Positions 1 through 10,495 of a stretch of 64,000 nucleotides of DNA are shown here, piece by piece. A program made the translations under genes and the position numbers. This stretch comes from Henningerozyma blattae CBS 6284 (taxonomy: Eukaryota; Ascomycota; Saccharomycetes; Saccharomycetales; Saccharomycetaceae): assembly GCF_000315915.1 (NCBI RefSeq), contig NC_020189.1, forward strand, positions 682,001 to 746,000, given 5' to 3'. Under the pieces are notes generated by a model. That model saw only the letters and a list, made by a program, of their open reading frames with translations. It was not told the DNA's origin and searched no databases. Position 1 is the stretch's first letter. Every line of letters starts with the position of its first letter.

Positions 1-335
1 ATCTCTGAATCAGACAAAAAAGTTAGGTAGCTTGAGTATTTCCACACCGACTAACGAATTACTGATAGTCTCGAGCCAAATGCACTCACGTCATCATGTA
101 AAGATATAGGAAAAAACTTCCTACCTTCTTAAGATTTGAACAAAAAGTATCCAAAAGTTATATTTTTTCTTATTCCGAATTTCATCCTCTTTATATAGTT
201 TTCTTAGAGGTGCTATCACTTCGGACGACACTATTAGGATAATTAATTAGGGTTCGAGATATATAATAAATCATGTATATATTGAACTATGACAGAAATG
301 CAGGTTGTGCTTGATAAAAAAGACTAGATAATAGC
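1..335. other. Non-coding edge, downstream of VPS29
   Basis: AT-rich sequence beyond the VPS29 stop codon. In S. cerevisiae ARD1 converges on VPS29 here, but I see no coding segment resembling it before the window edge. The stretch may hold the VPS29 3' end plus flanking DNA of a gene outside the window. Confidence 0.4.
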
Positions 336-1582
336 CTATGCATCCTTTTTATATACAACCTTATCAACTTTTACTTCACCATCCAACAGCATATAAACGT
401 ATAGTGTGCAAACACTTGCTTGTATATCCAAAAGAACAAAACTTGGGGAACTAGCACCATTGACATCGAATTCTGAAATTTGGAAAGAAGATTTAGTAAT
501 TGGCTGTTTATTGTCCTTAACTTCTTGGGTTATCTCATCTTCTTTTTCGTCCTGTTCGCTATCTGACTTCATTTTGGGTTCTTTTTCTAATTCTTCTTTT
601 TGGTTCTGATCAAAGTCTTGTGAGGTATCTTCAATCTCCTTAGATGTATCTTGTTCCTTACGGTTTATTTTTTGATCAACATCTGAAGTAGATTCTGTAT
701 CTACGGTGAAAGATTTTTCAGATCTTAAGTTCGTTTCCGTATATTCATTAGTTATATCTTTGGCAGCTTTTGTTACTGTATTTTTTTCTTCACTACTATC
801 AAGTTTTACAACATCTTGTTTGTTGTCTAATTCTGAATCTTTATTGGTAACCTCATTATCCGTGTTATCTGTAATGTTGTCTTTAGCTTCTTTTTTAATT
901 TCTTCTTTGGGTGCCTCTGGTATATCAATGAATTCTGATTCAAAATCATTAGGTATTGGCCAATCAGTATTAAAAGCACCCGTGCAGCTACCTGGATTGA
1001 CAAAAAATTTACCTTCTAATGTATAAGCCTCTACATTGTGAGTGCCACCCCACAACATTATATCAACATCTAATTGTCTTGCTAATGCTAGTAATGATAG
1101 TGGATCACTCTTTGGTACAATAGTATAACCGCTACAACAGCCAATTCTGAATCCACCTTGCTCAAATACTGCAGTCATGGGTATTTCTTGGCTTTGTTTT
1201 GAATGGTTTATTGATCCGGTATCTTTAGATGGTAAGATTATTTTACCATTGTCAAACTCACCACGAACTGGTACTATATTTGGAGTTATTGATTGGACAA
1301 ATTTTAGAAAGCTGTATGATTTGGTACAATTACCCAATAAAATAACTTTTGAAATCTTGTTTGGAACATTTAGTAGTTTTTGAAATTTACTTGGTAAATC
1401 CTAGACAAATTTTTTATTTAATAATGCATTAGAGTTATACTTATCATCAGTACTCAATAAAATTATGGTAATAGTTAGTAAAATAAAATTTGATCGAAAA
1501 TATATCAGTTTCCCTGTTATACTAAAATACATACAATCGCTCTATCTGGTATATGTGCATCTGCTAAAGCTAATATCAACAT
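336..1582 (-). CDS. VPS29: Vps29, retromer subunit (two exons)
   Basis: Retromer core subunit that binds Vps35 and works in endosome-to-Golgi recycling. The coding sequence joins exon 1 (1535-1582) to exon 2 (336-1400), giving 370 residues. Exon 1 encodes MLILALADAHIPDRAI and exon 2 resumes with DLPSKFQKLL, which together match the conserved Vps29 N-terminus. The metallophosphoesterase-type fold is visible: DAH near residue 8, LLGN near 37-40, VRGEFD, GGTHN and NPGSCTGAF. An upstream in-frame extension to 1723 exists, but the family begins at the chosen methionine. S. cerevisiae VPS29 also carries a short 5' intron. Between the two halves of the fold lies a Lys/Glu/Asp-rich, probably disordered insertion of roughly 150 residues, which makes the protein longer than the yeast (282) and human (182) forms. 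DIA4 is the upstream neighbour, as in S. cerevisiae. Confidence 0.95.
1401..1534 (-). other. VPS29: VPS29 intron (134 bp)
   Basis: The 5' splice site is GTATGT (plus-strand ACATAC 1529-1534), the branch point is TACTAAC (plus-strand gttagta 1474-1480), and the 3' site is TAG at 1401-1403. Removal joins the exons in phase 0 and restores the conserved Vps29 N-terminus. Confidence 0.95.
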
Positions 1583-2157
1583 ATTCTTTTGACTATATAC
1601 CCGTAATTTGGGATTATTTTTGTCCTCTTTGTTGAAGTAAAATAAGCTTTGATAGCTTCTTCGTTCTTTTTTATATAAATGTTTACCATTGTTACTCGCA
1701 ATTTCATATCGTTTAATTTCCAAGCCTTATTTAAAAAGGGTCGCTATTTTGGAAATCGCTAATTTAATAGATAATCTAAACAAGCAAGTAGAAAATTTAC
1801 GATAAACATCTATTAAGCTGTAATAATTTGGAAGTTAGATAAAAACTGTACCAGATACAGAATTGGCGAGTTAGTGAAATAGCTTATAATTATATATTCA
1901 GTTCCTTAGAATAGTAAAACAAAAATAGTTATTTTTTAAATATTAATAAATGCAAATTCACAGGTACATATATCTCAGTCAATATATAGATATATATCAC
2001 TTTGCTAGTAGGATATGCATAAGGTAGCTAGTAAGAGGTATATAGGGATAAATGTTTTATGGCTATTCTTACAGAATATATGATGAATAGAAATAGTTCA
2101 GAAAAGATATTTTGGAATTGAAATATAAAAGAATTAGAAAAAAAACAAAGAGAATAT
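1583..2157. other. DIA4-VPS29 intergenic spacer
   Basis: Tandem minus-strand genes flank this AT-rich spacer, which should hold the DIA4 3' end and the VPS29 promoter. No RNA gene or repeat was recognised. The short open frame running into VPS29 exon 1 is judged leader sequence. Confidence 0.5.
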
Positions 2158-3534
2158 TTAAATATAACTTCTATTATTCATATAAGGTCTTAAACAAGTT
2201 GGGATATCAATTCTGCCTGTTGTTTTGTTATAATAATTTTCGACTAATGTCATCATTACTCTTGGTACAGCCATTGCAGTACCATTTAAGGTATGGACAT
2301 GTTCAAATTTCCCTGTAGATTCATTCTTATACTTAATGTGTAGTCTTCTACTTTGATAATCTCGACAGTTAGATACACTAGATAATTCTCCGAAGGAACC
2401 TCTACCTGGCATCCATGCCTCGATATCACATTTTAGATAGGCCGATGCACCTAAATCGTTGGTTGGCATATTTAACATTTTAGCTGATATACCTAAAGAG
2501 CCAATAATATCACATTGAACGTTCTTCAAATATTGTAATTGTTCAGTACTGTCACTTGGCTTGGACCAAGTAAATAGCTCAACTTTACTAAATTCATGGA
2601 CTCTGTATAAACCTTTAGTGTCTTTACCTCTTGCACCTGCTTCAGATCTATAACTTCTGCTTATTCCAACATGTCTTAATGGGCCTTTAGATAGATCTAA
2701 GATAGAATTGACATACATGCCTGCCAATGGAATTTCAGCAGTGGCAATTAAACCAAAATCTGTGTCTTTAATATGATAAATTTGTTTTTCATTTCCCATA
2801 TCCCTTGGTCTAAACCCACATGCATTAATGATTTCATTTTTAACAACTGCAGGCGGTATAACTAAACCAAATTCACGTCTTTTAGCTTTGTCAATCGCAT
2901 AAGAAATCAACGCTCTTTCTAAATCGGCACCTTCGTTTGTCAAGAAATACCATGACGAGCCTGTAATATCAACAGCAGATTGAAAATTGATCATTTTTTT
3001 AGCTTTCATGATTTTGACATGATCTCTTTCTCTATCTAAAGAATATGATTCCTTTGGATTCAACCATTTTACAATAACAGCTTCATTCTTCGGAGCAGAT
3101 GGATCAATTAAGTTTGGTAAATTATTACAAATTTCATTAATGGTTGTTTCTAAGTCTTTCAATGTTGATGAAATATTTTGATATTCTGTCTTTAAGTTTA
3201 ACAATTGTTCTTTAATTTTCTCAGTATCAATGTCTTCTATCTCGCCATTAGCATTAGTTATACTTGAGCTGTTTTTAGCTAGCTGAAGTGTAGATTCTAG
3301 AACATGTCTCTTTTGTTGAATTGAAATCAGATCTTTATTTAAACTTTGATAAGATTGGTAATTTTTTGGTAATGTTTTCAAATCATTGATAATATTTTTA
3401 CTATTAACCATTTCTCTATGCAAGATGGATTTTTCATAATCCGGTATATTTGAAATTATTTGTTTAACATCGAATTGAGGTTTCTTTAATATGTATCTTT
3501 TAGCAGCTGTGATATGGAATGATCGTTTAAACAT
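2158..3534 (-). CDS. DIA4: Mitochondrial seryl-tRNA synthetase
   Basis: Class II aminoacyl-tRNA synthetase that charges mitochondrial tRNA-Ser, 458 residues (S. cerevisiae Dia4 has 446). The first about 20 residues are basic and hydroxylated (MFKRSFHITAAKRYILKK), as in a mitochondrial presequence. A predicted helical arm with heptad-like Leu/Lys/Glu spacing covers roughly residues 60-160, as expected for SerRS. Motif 2 is visible as SRSYRSEAGARG. Motif 3 is visible as NGTAMAVPRVMMTLVEN near the C-terminus. It sits directly upstream of VPS29 on the same strand, the same order as YHR011W-YHR012W. No frameshift was seen. Confidence 0.96.
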   Translation of the reverse strand: MFKRSFHITAAKRYILKKPQFDVKQIISNIPDYEKSILHREMVNSKNIINDLKTLPKNYQSYQSLNKDLISIQQKRHVLESTLQLAKNSSSITNANGEIEDIDTEKIKEQLLNLKTEYQNISSTLKDLETTINEICNNLPNLIDPSAPKNEAVIVKWLNPKESYSLDRERDHVKIMKAKKMINFQSAVDITGSSWYFLTNEGADLERALISYAIDKAKRREFGLVIPPAVVKNEIINACGFRPRDMGNEKQIYHIKDTDFGLIATAEIPLAGMYVNSILDLSKGPLRHVGISRSYRSEAGARGKDTKGLYRVHEFSKVELFTWSKPSDSTEQLQYLKNVQCDIIGSLGISAKMLNMPTNDLGASAYLKCDIEAWMPGRGSFGELSSVSNCRDYQSRRLHIKYKNESTGKFEHVHTLNGTAMAVPRVMMTLVENYYNKTTGRIDIPTCLRPYMNNRSYI

Positions 3535-4158
3535 ATTTAATTTTAATGAAAAATTATTACAGTAATTTGTGAATTGATAATAGTTATGTTGTTCAATCTA
3601 TCAAATTGAATATGAGGAATTTAGAGAGAGAATATTTATATATCACTGAAGTATTCTGACTACACAATTCACTGAATTTTATGTATCTGTATTAAAAATA
3701 TGCTATTAATAATTAAGGAATCGTCTATATATATTGTAATGACTTTTCTTAAATCACTAATTTGAATAATATTATACATGTGATGCTGAAAAAAGTTTGA
3801 AAAAAACCATCCCGTTAGAGTATCTATTACCAAAACGGGAATATCACCTAGAATGACAAAAAAAATAAGTTTATAGATATATTTTTAATTAGGCAAATTA
3901 TGTAGTTAATGGCGCATGAAAAGTTATGGGAGAGAAATGATACATTGTTATAACTATAATTTTGATCAATGCAAATTAAATATTATTACGAATCTCAATA
4001 AAATTTAGAACGAATATAGAATAGCATAGAATACGTTAAAGAAAATGAGATATTAATGCCTAAAATGGAGGTATATGATATTTAAACGGTTAAATTATTT
4101 TATAGTTAGTTATTATTATATATTTATGTTAAAGTAATTAAAATAAAGATAAAATAAC
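3535..4158. other. RPL27-DIA4 intergenic spacer
   Basis: AT-rich spacer between two minus-strand genes. It holds the RPL27 3' end and the DIA4 promoter. No RNA gene or repeat was recognised. Confidence 0.5.
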
Positions 4159-4964
4159 TTAGAATCTCAACTTGGAGAAGAACCATTGGTTCTTACCAGC
4201 TTGGTGTCTTTCTTCGAAAGCCTTCTTGATAACTTTCTTAGCTTCTTCTCTTTGAGATGGTTGTTCGAAAGTTTCAGTAGAGACAACAGACTTGAAAGCT
4301 TCAACATCTAAACTGTATCTAGTTGGCAATAAATGGTTGTAGTTAATGACCTTGATGAATGGCTTGATCTTAGTTCTCTTGGCAACCATCTTAGCGGAGT
4401 GCTTCTTAGTGACCTTTAATGGGTATCTTTCAATACCAGCAACTAAAGCATGACCGAATGGGTGAGATTTAGAACCTTCATCGTGTGGCTTGACGATAAC
4501 GACCTTCTTACCAGCGTAACGACCACGGACAACGACAGCTGTTTAAAATGTGAAAATATATTAAAGATAATACAAATGTATTTCCAATAAATATAATGAA
4601 TTGTTAGTAAATTTATCCAGAAAAGTGCAGTAAAAAAAGTATCATTCAACAAGTTCCAATTGTTTGAAATTTCTTTGTCATTCATCATTTTTTATAGACG
4701 TATCGTTTTACAGTAAGTTATCTTTGGTTTGTTCTAATTCTGTTTTTTCAATATTCTTCACTATAAGTGGTACCTTGTTTCAATATTTTGTATTACAATG
4801 TTCCAATGAGAGTCCGTCATTTATATTCCACAAATCATTCGTGAACTCTCGAAATTTCAATTCTCAATTAGATTTTTCATTTTCAATCGATATGGATGGA
4901 TACTTTCAATAGTTGTGTCAAAAATATACATACCAACTTTACCAGCTTTCAAGAACTTAGCCAT
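4159..4964 (-). CDS. RPL27: Ribosomal protein eL27 (two exons)
   Basis: 60S large-subunit ribosomal protein L27. Exon 1 (4934-4964) encodes [10 protein letters not shown] plus the first base of an alanine codon, and exon 2 (4159-4538) encodes the rest. The spliced product is 136 residues, exactly the S. cerevisiae Rpl27 length. The conserved stretches [26 protein letters not shown] and [11 protein letters not shown] are readable. The ortholog pair is RPL27A (YHR010W) and RPL27B (YDR471W). Here one copy lies between the chromosome VIII-type neighbour DIA4 and the chromosome IV-type neighbour UGO1. A Rap1-like site lies about 340 bp upstream, the usual arrangement for ribosomal protein genes. 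Confidence 0.97.
4539..4933 (-). other. RPL27: RPL27 intron (395 bp)
   Basis: The 5' site is GTATGT (plus-strand 4928-4933), the branch point is TACTAAC (plus-strand gttagta 4603-4609), and the 3' site is CAG at 4539-4541. The intron splits an alanine codon. Small open frames inside it are chance. Confidence 0.95.
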
Positions 4965-5701
4965 TTTTGGTGATGTTTTGTGTATTTATGAGCTTAAAAC
5001 CACTAAAGTACAATGTCATATATATTCGTACACATTTTTCATATAGCTCACTTTAACGCTATCCATCAATTTTCAACATTATCGAGCCCAGTTCTTTGTC
5101 AGTTTTCCCACTGTCCTGTGTGGGCTTACGCTTCCTTCCCCAGTTAGTACAAGTCTGAAGCTCCTCCTGTAAGCTCTCCTCCTGAAACTCATCTTGCGTC
5201 TTTTCCCAATCGCGTTTCTCATTATTCATCGCTTTCCGAAATTTTTCAAAAATTTCAATTTTAATTTTTTAAAAGAAAACAAATTAAAATTGAAATTGTT
5301 TCGGGATGCACGGGTTTGCAGACAGTCTTGCATTAGTCAATTAGTTAATTGATTAATTTTAAAAATCTGTAAATGTATAAATTTCCAATTTAGCTTTCCG
5401 GGGTTTTTTTCCCTTTATGATATTGAACTGGATTTGAGATAGAATTTAAAATTAACGCAGAATAAGGAAGCCATTCAAAGACGATATATATATATATATA
5501 TATATATGTATTGAAATATTATTGAGATACAAGGGCAAACTTAATTAGGAAGGAAAGGTGATGCGAATTAAGAGTTAATAATACGGTGAATAATACAGAG
5601 TGTTTGACGATATTCTAAGCAATAAAGATCTTTCGACAAAAATAAATAAATAAATAAAACATCGAAAAAAAAAATATAATCTTAAAATCAAGCTGGTAGA
5701 A
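4965..5701. other. RPL27/UGO1 divergent promoter region
   Basis: Divergent spacer. Besides the Rap1-like site at 5304-5317 it contains CTTTCCGAAATTT near 5231-5245, an element shared with two other promoters in this window. An (AT)n microsatellite lies at 5484-5507 and an A-rich tract just before the UGO1 start. Confidence 0.6.
5304..5317 (-). promoter_or_regulatory. Rap1-like site of the RPL27 promoter
   Basis: On the minus strand this reads AAACCCGTGCATCC, matching the Rap1 core ACCCRTRCA. It is about 340 bp before the RPL27 ATG, the usual distance in yeast ribosomal protein promoters. It gives a local reference for the motif this species may use. Confidence 0.7.
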
Positions 5702-7498
5702 ATGGATGAGGCTACAATCCGTGCTAATGTAAGACCTTATTATAACCCAGAAACTTTCAATATTGGATATCCTGTAGTGTTTAACCCTGATAAAGGTGTA
5801 TTGGATCGTAATGGCAACTCTATAGCTTCCAATTTAAATATCGTGAAAAACTCTGCAGAGAATCAACTATTGTTAAGAAATTTTAATAATTATAATGACA
5901 ATTCTCATGGTTCACTGACTTCTAGAGCAATTAAATGGTTATTAACGTCATTGAATTTAAAGAACTCAGATCCCATTATGAATCAAAATAATACCACTAA
6001 TCATCTAAGTAATAATCTTTCCGTATCAAATATGAATATTTTGAACGGTGGTAATAATGGTAGTAATATTAACATGAAGAAAAATTTATTGGATTTTGAA
6101 TTAGTTGATTTTTTTAATATAAAGAATTGGAATAATATCTTTAAATTAATAATTAAAAATTTTTTGAAAAACTATTTTATTCATTTTTTACAACAACCTT
6201 TTGAAATTTCTAAATTTTATTTACAAATAGCCAACTTCAATGATACAATTGTGGATCAAAAATATTTATATTCGAATGCTAAAATCAAAACTAATAATGA
6301 CCCTATAGATAATCAACCGATTTTGTTACAGAATCAAGATTTCGATGAAGATGATGATATAGATTTTTTCCCTTTGAATAATGGTAGCAATGATAATACA
6401 CAACCTATAAGTGATCAAGAGGATTCGAATGATAATTCAAGATCTACCCCAATGGATCATTCTTTGATCCATTCTAATAAGATTAAACCCAAATCTTTTG
6501 GTATATTTGAAATAATGAATTCCATTATAATTGAAGAAGGGTTTAAGGGTCTGTGGAAATCCATTAATACATCATTTATTTATAATTTTTTAAATCTTTC
6601 ATTAAACACATGGTTCATTGGGTTTTTATTACCAATTTTTAATATTAATATTAATTCTACTGATTTGTATTTAATTACTTCAAACCATTTATCAATTGCA
6701 TCTAATAATGATAACATTAATTCCACATCTGTTAAGAATTATCTATTATTAACATATTTATCCAATTATATGACAAGTTTAATCCTATTACCTATTGATT
6801 TAATAAGAACCAAATTTTTAATTACATCATTAAACATGGTTAATGCAAACACAGATGAAAACACCATCCAAGAAAGAAATTTTTTCAATTCAATAAAGAC
6901 ATGGTCTTGGAGACAAAATTTAAAGATCATACCTATAGATCTTTATCTATTAACATTTTTAAATTCATTAACTAAAAAAAATGTAACATCAAGCATATCC
7001 AATATTAATAATAATTATGATTATAATTTTTCAATTTTCAATAAATTAACATTCAATTATCTTTTCCAGGAGAATCCATGTATAAATATCTTTGGACAAT
7101 CCATTTCTTTATTGCATAACGGGTTATCCTTTTGTTTATATGAAATTATGGGTATTATGATCAATTTACCTATTGAAACATTATTACATCGTTGCCAAAT
7201 TGATTTCTTATTAAATAATCAAACTCGTATAATGAGTATAGAGGGAGAAGAAAAATCAAATGCATATAAAGTGACAAGAGATGAAATGATAATTAATCCA
7301 ATCAAATATGAACCAATATTGCAATCAGCCGGTGATACTACTAATGAAAAGAAGGGATTGAAAATGTATGAAGATTCGAGTATATTGGATCTTTGGAAAG
7401 GTTGGAAGATCAATGTCATTAGTGTATTGTGTCAGCACAGTATTCATTTTTTAAACCGTCAAACCAAGGCGTTTGATGATATTGAATTAGAATTTTAA
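5702..7498 (+). CDS. UGO1: Ugo1, mitochondrial outer-membrane fusion factor
   Basis: Degenerate mitochondrial-carrier-family protein of the outer membrane that links Fzo1 and Mgm1 during mitochondrial fusion. It has 598 residues against 502 in S. cerevisiae. The N-terminus (RANVRPYYNPETFNIGYPVVFNPDKGV) is the recognisable Ugo1 signature. Hydrophobic segments include FIYNFLNLSLNTWFIGFLLP and YLSNYMTSLILLPIDLIRTKF, the latter with a carrier-like PxDxxRT motif. The added length comes from Asn- and Asp-rich linkers, for example around nt 6330-6450. It is divergent from RPL27, as UGO1 (YDR470C) is from RPL27B (YDR471W). Confidence 0.93.
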   Translation: MDEATIRANVRPYYNPETFNIGYPVVFNPDKGVLDRNGNSIASNLNIVKNSAENQLLLRNFNNYNDNSHGSLTSRAIKWLLTSLNLKNSDPIMNQNNTTNHLSNNLSVSNMNILNGGNNGSNINMKKNLLDFELVDFFNIKNWNNIFKLIIKNFLKNYFIHFLQQPFEISKFYLQIANFNDTIVDQKYLYSNAKIKTNNDPIDNQPILLQNQDFDEDDDIDFFPLNNGSNDNTQPISDQEDSNDNSRSTPMDHSLIHSNKIKPKSFGIFEIMNSIIIEEGFKGLWKSINTSFIYNFLNLSLNTWFIGFLLPIFNININSTDLYLITSNHLSIASNNDNINSTSVKNYLLLTYLSNYMTSLILLPIDLIRTKFLITSLNMVNANTDENTIQERNFFNSIKTWSWRQNLKIIPIDLYLLTFLNSLTKKNVTSSISNINNNYDYNFSIFNKLTFNYLFQENPCINIFGQSISLLHNGLSFCLYEIMGIMINLPIETLLHRCQIDFLLNNQTRIMSIEGEEKSNAYKVTRDEMIINPIKYEPILQSAGDTTNEKKGLKMYEDSSILDLWKGWKINVISVLCQHSIHFLNRQTKAFDDIELEF

Positions 7499-7549
7499 TG
7501 AATAGTTGATGTCTTTTACATTTTATTTTTTTACTCCCATATTATGTAC

Positions 7550-7550
<1 letters not shown>

Positions 7551-7582
<32 letters not shown>
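7551..7582. repeat. (TA)16 microsatellite
   Basis: An uninterrupted TA run of about 32 bp in the short spacer between the convergent UGO1 and SDC1 stop codons. Similar tracts lie at 5484-5507 and near 62696-62718. Confidence 0.9.
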
Positions 7583-7585
<3 letters not shown>

Positions 7586-7596
7586 TAATTAATGGT

Positions 7597-8114
7597 TTAT
7601 TCTTTTGGCTCAGAGTTCTTCAACTCTTTTAGTTTTAATAATTCATTCTGTTCAATCAAATATTACCTAGTACTCGTAATGGATCTTTTGGTTGTTCAAT
7701 AGATATCAATCTCATCCCATTTAAAAGAGTAGGTGTTACATACTTGTTTAAATACTTTCTTGTTTGAGAACCACCAACAGTGGCACTCAAATCTATACTA
7801 TCTGCCAAAGATTTATTTTTTTTCAATTCATTATCCTTTGCACTATCTTCTTGTTTAATTGAGGGAGTATCTACATTTGCAGTTGCATTTGCATTTGCGT
7901 TTGCACTTGTGGTTGCACTGTTATTTGCCAATGAATCTGTGCTTCCCAAATTTGTCCCTGGAGCATCATTACCGTTTGTCTGGGCAATTTCATTAGAATT
8001 CACATCGGTCATAGAATGATCTATAACCCCTTCATCACTCACCTGGAGTTTGACACCAGTATCTTGTGATTGTTCTTGTTCTTTATCGTTGATCAATTGG
8101 TTGATGTTAGACAT
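7597..8114 (-). CDS. SDC1: Sdc1, COMPASS Dpy-30 subunit, apparent one-base frameshift
   Basis: Dpy-30-type subunit of the COMPASS (Set1) histone H3K4 methyltransferase. The open frame from 8114 stops at 7656 after 152 residues, just after KYVTPTLLNGMRLISIEQPKDPLRVLGNI. That is inside the second helix of the Dpy-30 motif. Stepping back one base at the A/T run 7658-7660 continues with LIEQNELLKLKELKNSEPKE and stops at 7597, giving 172 residues. S. cerevisiae Sdc1 has 175 and reads LGEYLIEQ at the same place. The N-terminal half is Asn/Ala/Thr-rich linker. The cause may be a sequencing or assembly slip in a T run, a real mutation, or recoding. Neighbours match YDR469W-YDR470C. Confidence 0.85.
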
Positions 8115-8740
8115 GCATCAGTGTTTGATCTATTGCAATATCATAACTCAAACTCATCATCATCATCATCATCATCATCATTATTATTATCACAATTATA
8201 TTTTGTTATTATTATAAATTCTCAATCACGAACACACGTGACTTGCCATAACCCTCAATAACCCTTTCCAACCCTACTTTATCGCGATGATAACCCTTCC
8301 CGGGGCGGTGTTTGCGCACAACGTTTTACAAGGCACCGTTTAATGGAGCCACCACTCAACCGCAACTTAACATAACGGCTTTGAAAGTCACACCCTGAAC
8401 AAAGATGGTCTCAATTTCCAGATTCCAAGTGGAGTAGTATAAAGTTTAACCGTTGCTAAGTTGTAGGGGTACCTAACGTAACTAACAACTTTTTAACATC
8501 CAACAAGATCGTTTTACCCCAGATCACATTTCCAATCCCTTATCAAGGATCGCTTATAAGACACTGTTTGAAATAAAAAGTCTAGCAAAAGAAAAAATAA
8601 AAAAAAAAGAAAAAATAAAAAGGAAAAATCAAAGTCTAATTGGAATAATTAAATAAGTAAATAAAAATTAAGAACAATATTAAACAAGACTTTGTTCAGC
8701 TAGAAGTAACTCCCTTAAAAAATTGTGATTTGCCGCCCTA
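8115..8740. other. SDC1/TDA3 divergent promoter region
   Basis: Divergent spacer with a (CAT)n run at about 8154-8190, one CACGTGAC box at 8235-8242, a G+C-richer patch near 8281-8345 and A-rich tracts before the TDA3 ATG. No RNA gene was recognised. Confidence 0.5.
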
Positions 8741-10495
8741 ATGAGTAGAATGGAATTCCAACTCAAGGACGATCTTAAATATACCCATACATCAACAACC
8801 CAGCCTCGTAAAGATGGCTCTATACCTAAAAATGCTGGCAAGAAAAATATCATCATTGTAGGTGGTGGTATCATTGGTGCGTGTACTGCGTACTATTTAA
8901 CCAGACATCCAAATTTTGACCCCTCGTTATACCATATTACCATTTTTGAAGCAACATCTGTGGCTTGTGGTTCTTCTGGTAAGGCTGGAGGTTTATTAGC
9001 AGCCTGGGCCTTTCCAGAACAGATTGTGCCCTTAAGTTTTGATTTACACCAAGAATTGAGTGATTTATACGATGGTGAAGAAAATTGGGGGTATAGACGA
9101 TTGAATATCATTTCATTGGAGTCTAATATGAGACGATACAAGAAATTCAATAAGAATTTGATGATGAATGATTCATTTGATAATGATTCTATTGATAATG
9201 AGAAAGAGTTGGAAGAATTGAGGAAAATTAATCAAAAGAGAAGAGAAGAGGATAAGAAAAAGCCATTCCCTTCCAAGAGAAAGGGCTATTTCTTTATCAA
9301 TGATGATGAAGATGAAGATGAAGATGACGAAAATGGAGATTCACAAAGAAATGAAGCTCAAATATATGAATCACAACAAAATTTTGAAGAATCTCATACT
9401 CCGAAATCCTCTCCAGGAGACATGTTGAATGAAGAAGTAGAGCAACAACAACAACAACAACAGCAACAAACTCATACTCCACAAGAAGAATTACCTCAAC
9501 AGATAGATCAATCTGAACATTCAAGAACCCCTGAGAATCCATCGATGAATCCTTTACCTCCACAATTGAATTGGATCAAGACTCAAGGTATTAGTAATTG
9601 GTCTGCTTTAGGTGATACTGATACTACAGCTCAAATCCATCCTTTTAAATTTACTCATTTCATCTTACAAAAAGCTATGGAAACAGGTGCAGTAGATTTG
9701 ATTTCTGCCAAAGTAACAAGAATTATTAAAAATAGTGATAATTCAGTCTCTGGTGTAGCTTATGTTTTAACTGAAAATGGCAAAATCCTTAATAATAATA
9801 ATACAAGTAATAATACTACAAATAATTCAAATATAACACCAAACAGCCAACCAAGTAATGAAACATCCCCCAATACTAGTACTAATGAACCTTCTTCCAT
9901 TGATTTCAAAAATGAACTAGAAATGGTAGATGCAGAAAATGTAATATTAACAATGGGTCCATGGACATCTAAATTATTACCAAATTGTCCAATTTATGGG
10001 CTAAGAGCTCATTCAATTACTATTCAACCAAGTGTAGAAGAAATTTCACCATTTGCCATCTTTACAGAATTAAAAATTGAAGATTCTAAATATTTTTCAC
10101 CAGAAATTTATCCAAGAACAGATGAAGTTTATGTCTGTGGTGAAGGTGATACAATGGTAGAATTACCTGAATTGGCTAGTGAAATAGTTATTGAAAAGGA
10201 AAAATGTGACGAATTATATTATTATGTTTCTAAATTGGCTCCTACATTATCAGAAGGTTATATTAAGACAAGACAGGCATGTTATTTACCTGTTTTAAAC
10301 GTTTCTAATAGTTCAGGACCATTAATTGGTGAGACTAATTTGAAAAATCTTTTTGTGGCAAGTGGACATTCATGCTGGGGTATAAATAATGCCCCTGCAA
10401 CTGGGAAATTATTAGCTGAATTATTATTGGAAGGTGAAGCCTCATCTGCTGATATTTCAGCTTTAAACCCAACATTATTTTTTACGGTAGATTGA
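8741..10495 (+). CDS. TDA3: Tda3, FAD-dependent oxidoreductase
   Basis: DAO-family FAD-dependent oxidoreductase linked in S. cerevisiae to late-endosome traffic and retrograde transport. Its substrate is unknown. It has 584 residues against 523. The dinucleotide-binding Rossmann motif is at residues 37-50 (IIIVGGGIIGACTA), and the C-terminal FAD segment includes ASGHSCWGINNAPATGK. A long acidic and Gln-rich insertion at about residues 150-270 accounts for the extra length and includes a poly-Gln stretch. An Asn/Thr/Ser-rich insertion follows near residue 350. The position beside SOD2 and ERG11 genes matches YHR009C. Confidence 0.93.
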   Translation: MSRMEFQLKDDLKYTHTSTTQPRKDGSIPKNAGKKNIIIVGGGIIGACTAYYLTRHPNFDPSLYHITIFEATSVACGSSGKAGGLLAAWAFPEQIVPLSFDLHQELSDLYDGEENWGYRRLNIISLESNMRRYKKFNKNLMMNDSFDNDSIDNEKELEELRKINQKRREEDKKKPFPSKRKGYFFINDDEDEDEDDENGDSQRNEAQIYESQQNFEESHTPKSSPGDMLNEEVEQQQQQQQQQTHTPQEELPQQIDQSEHSRTPENPSMNPLPPQLNWIKTQGISNWSALGDTDTTAQIHPFKFTHFILQKAMETGAVDLISAKVTRIIKNSDNSVSGVAYVLTENGKILNNNNTSNNTTNNSNITPNSQPSNETSPNTSTNEPSSIDFKNELEMVDAENVILTMGPWTSKLLPNCPIYGLRAHSITIQPSVEEISPFAIFTELKIEDSKYFSPEIYPRTDEVYVCGEGDTMVELPELASEIVIEKEKCDELYYYVSKLAPTLSEGYIKTRQACYLPVLNVSNSSGPLIGETNLKNLFVASGHSCWGINNAPATGKLLAELLLEGEASSADISALNPTLFFTVD

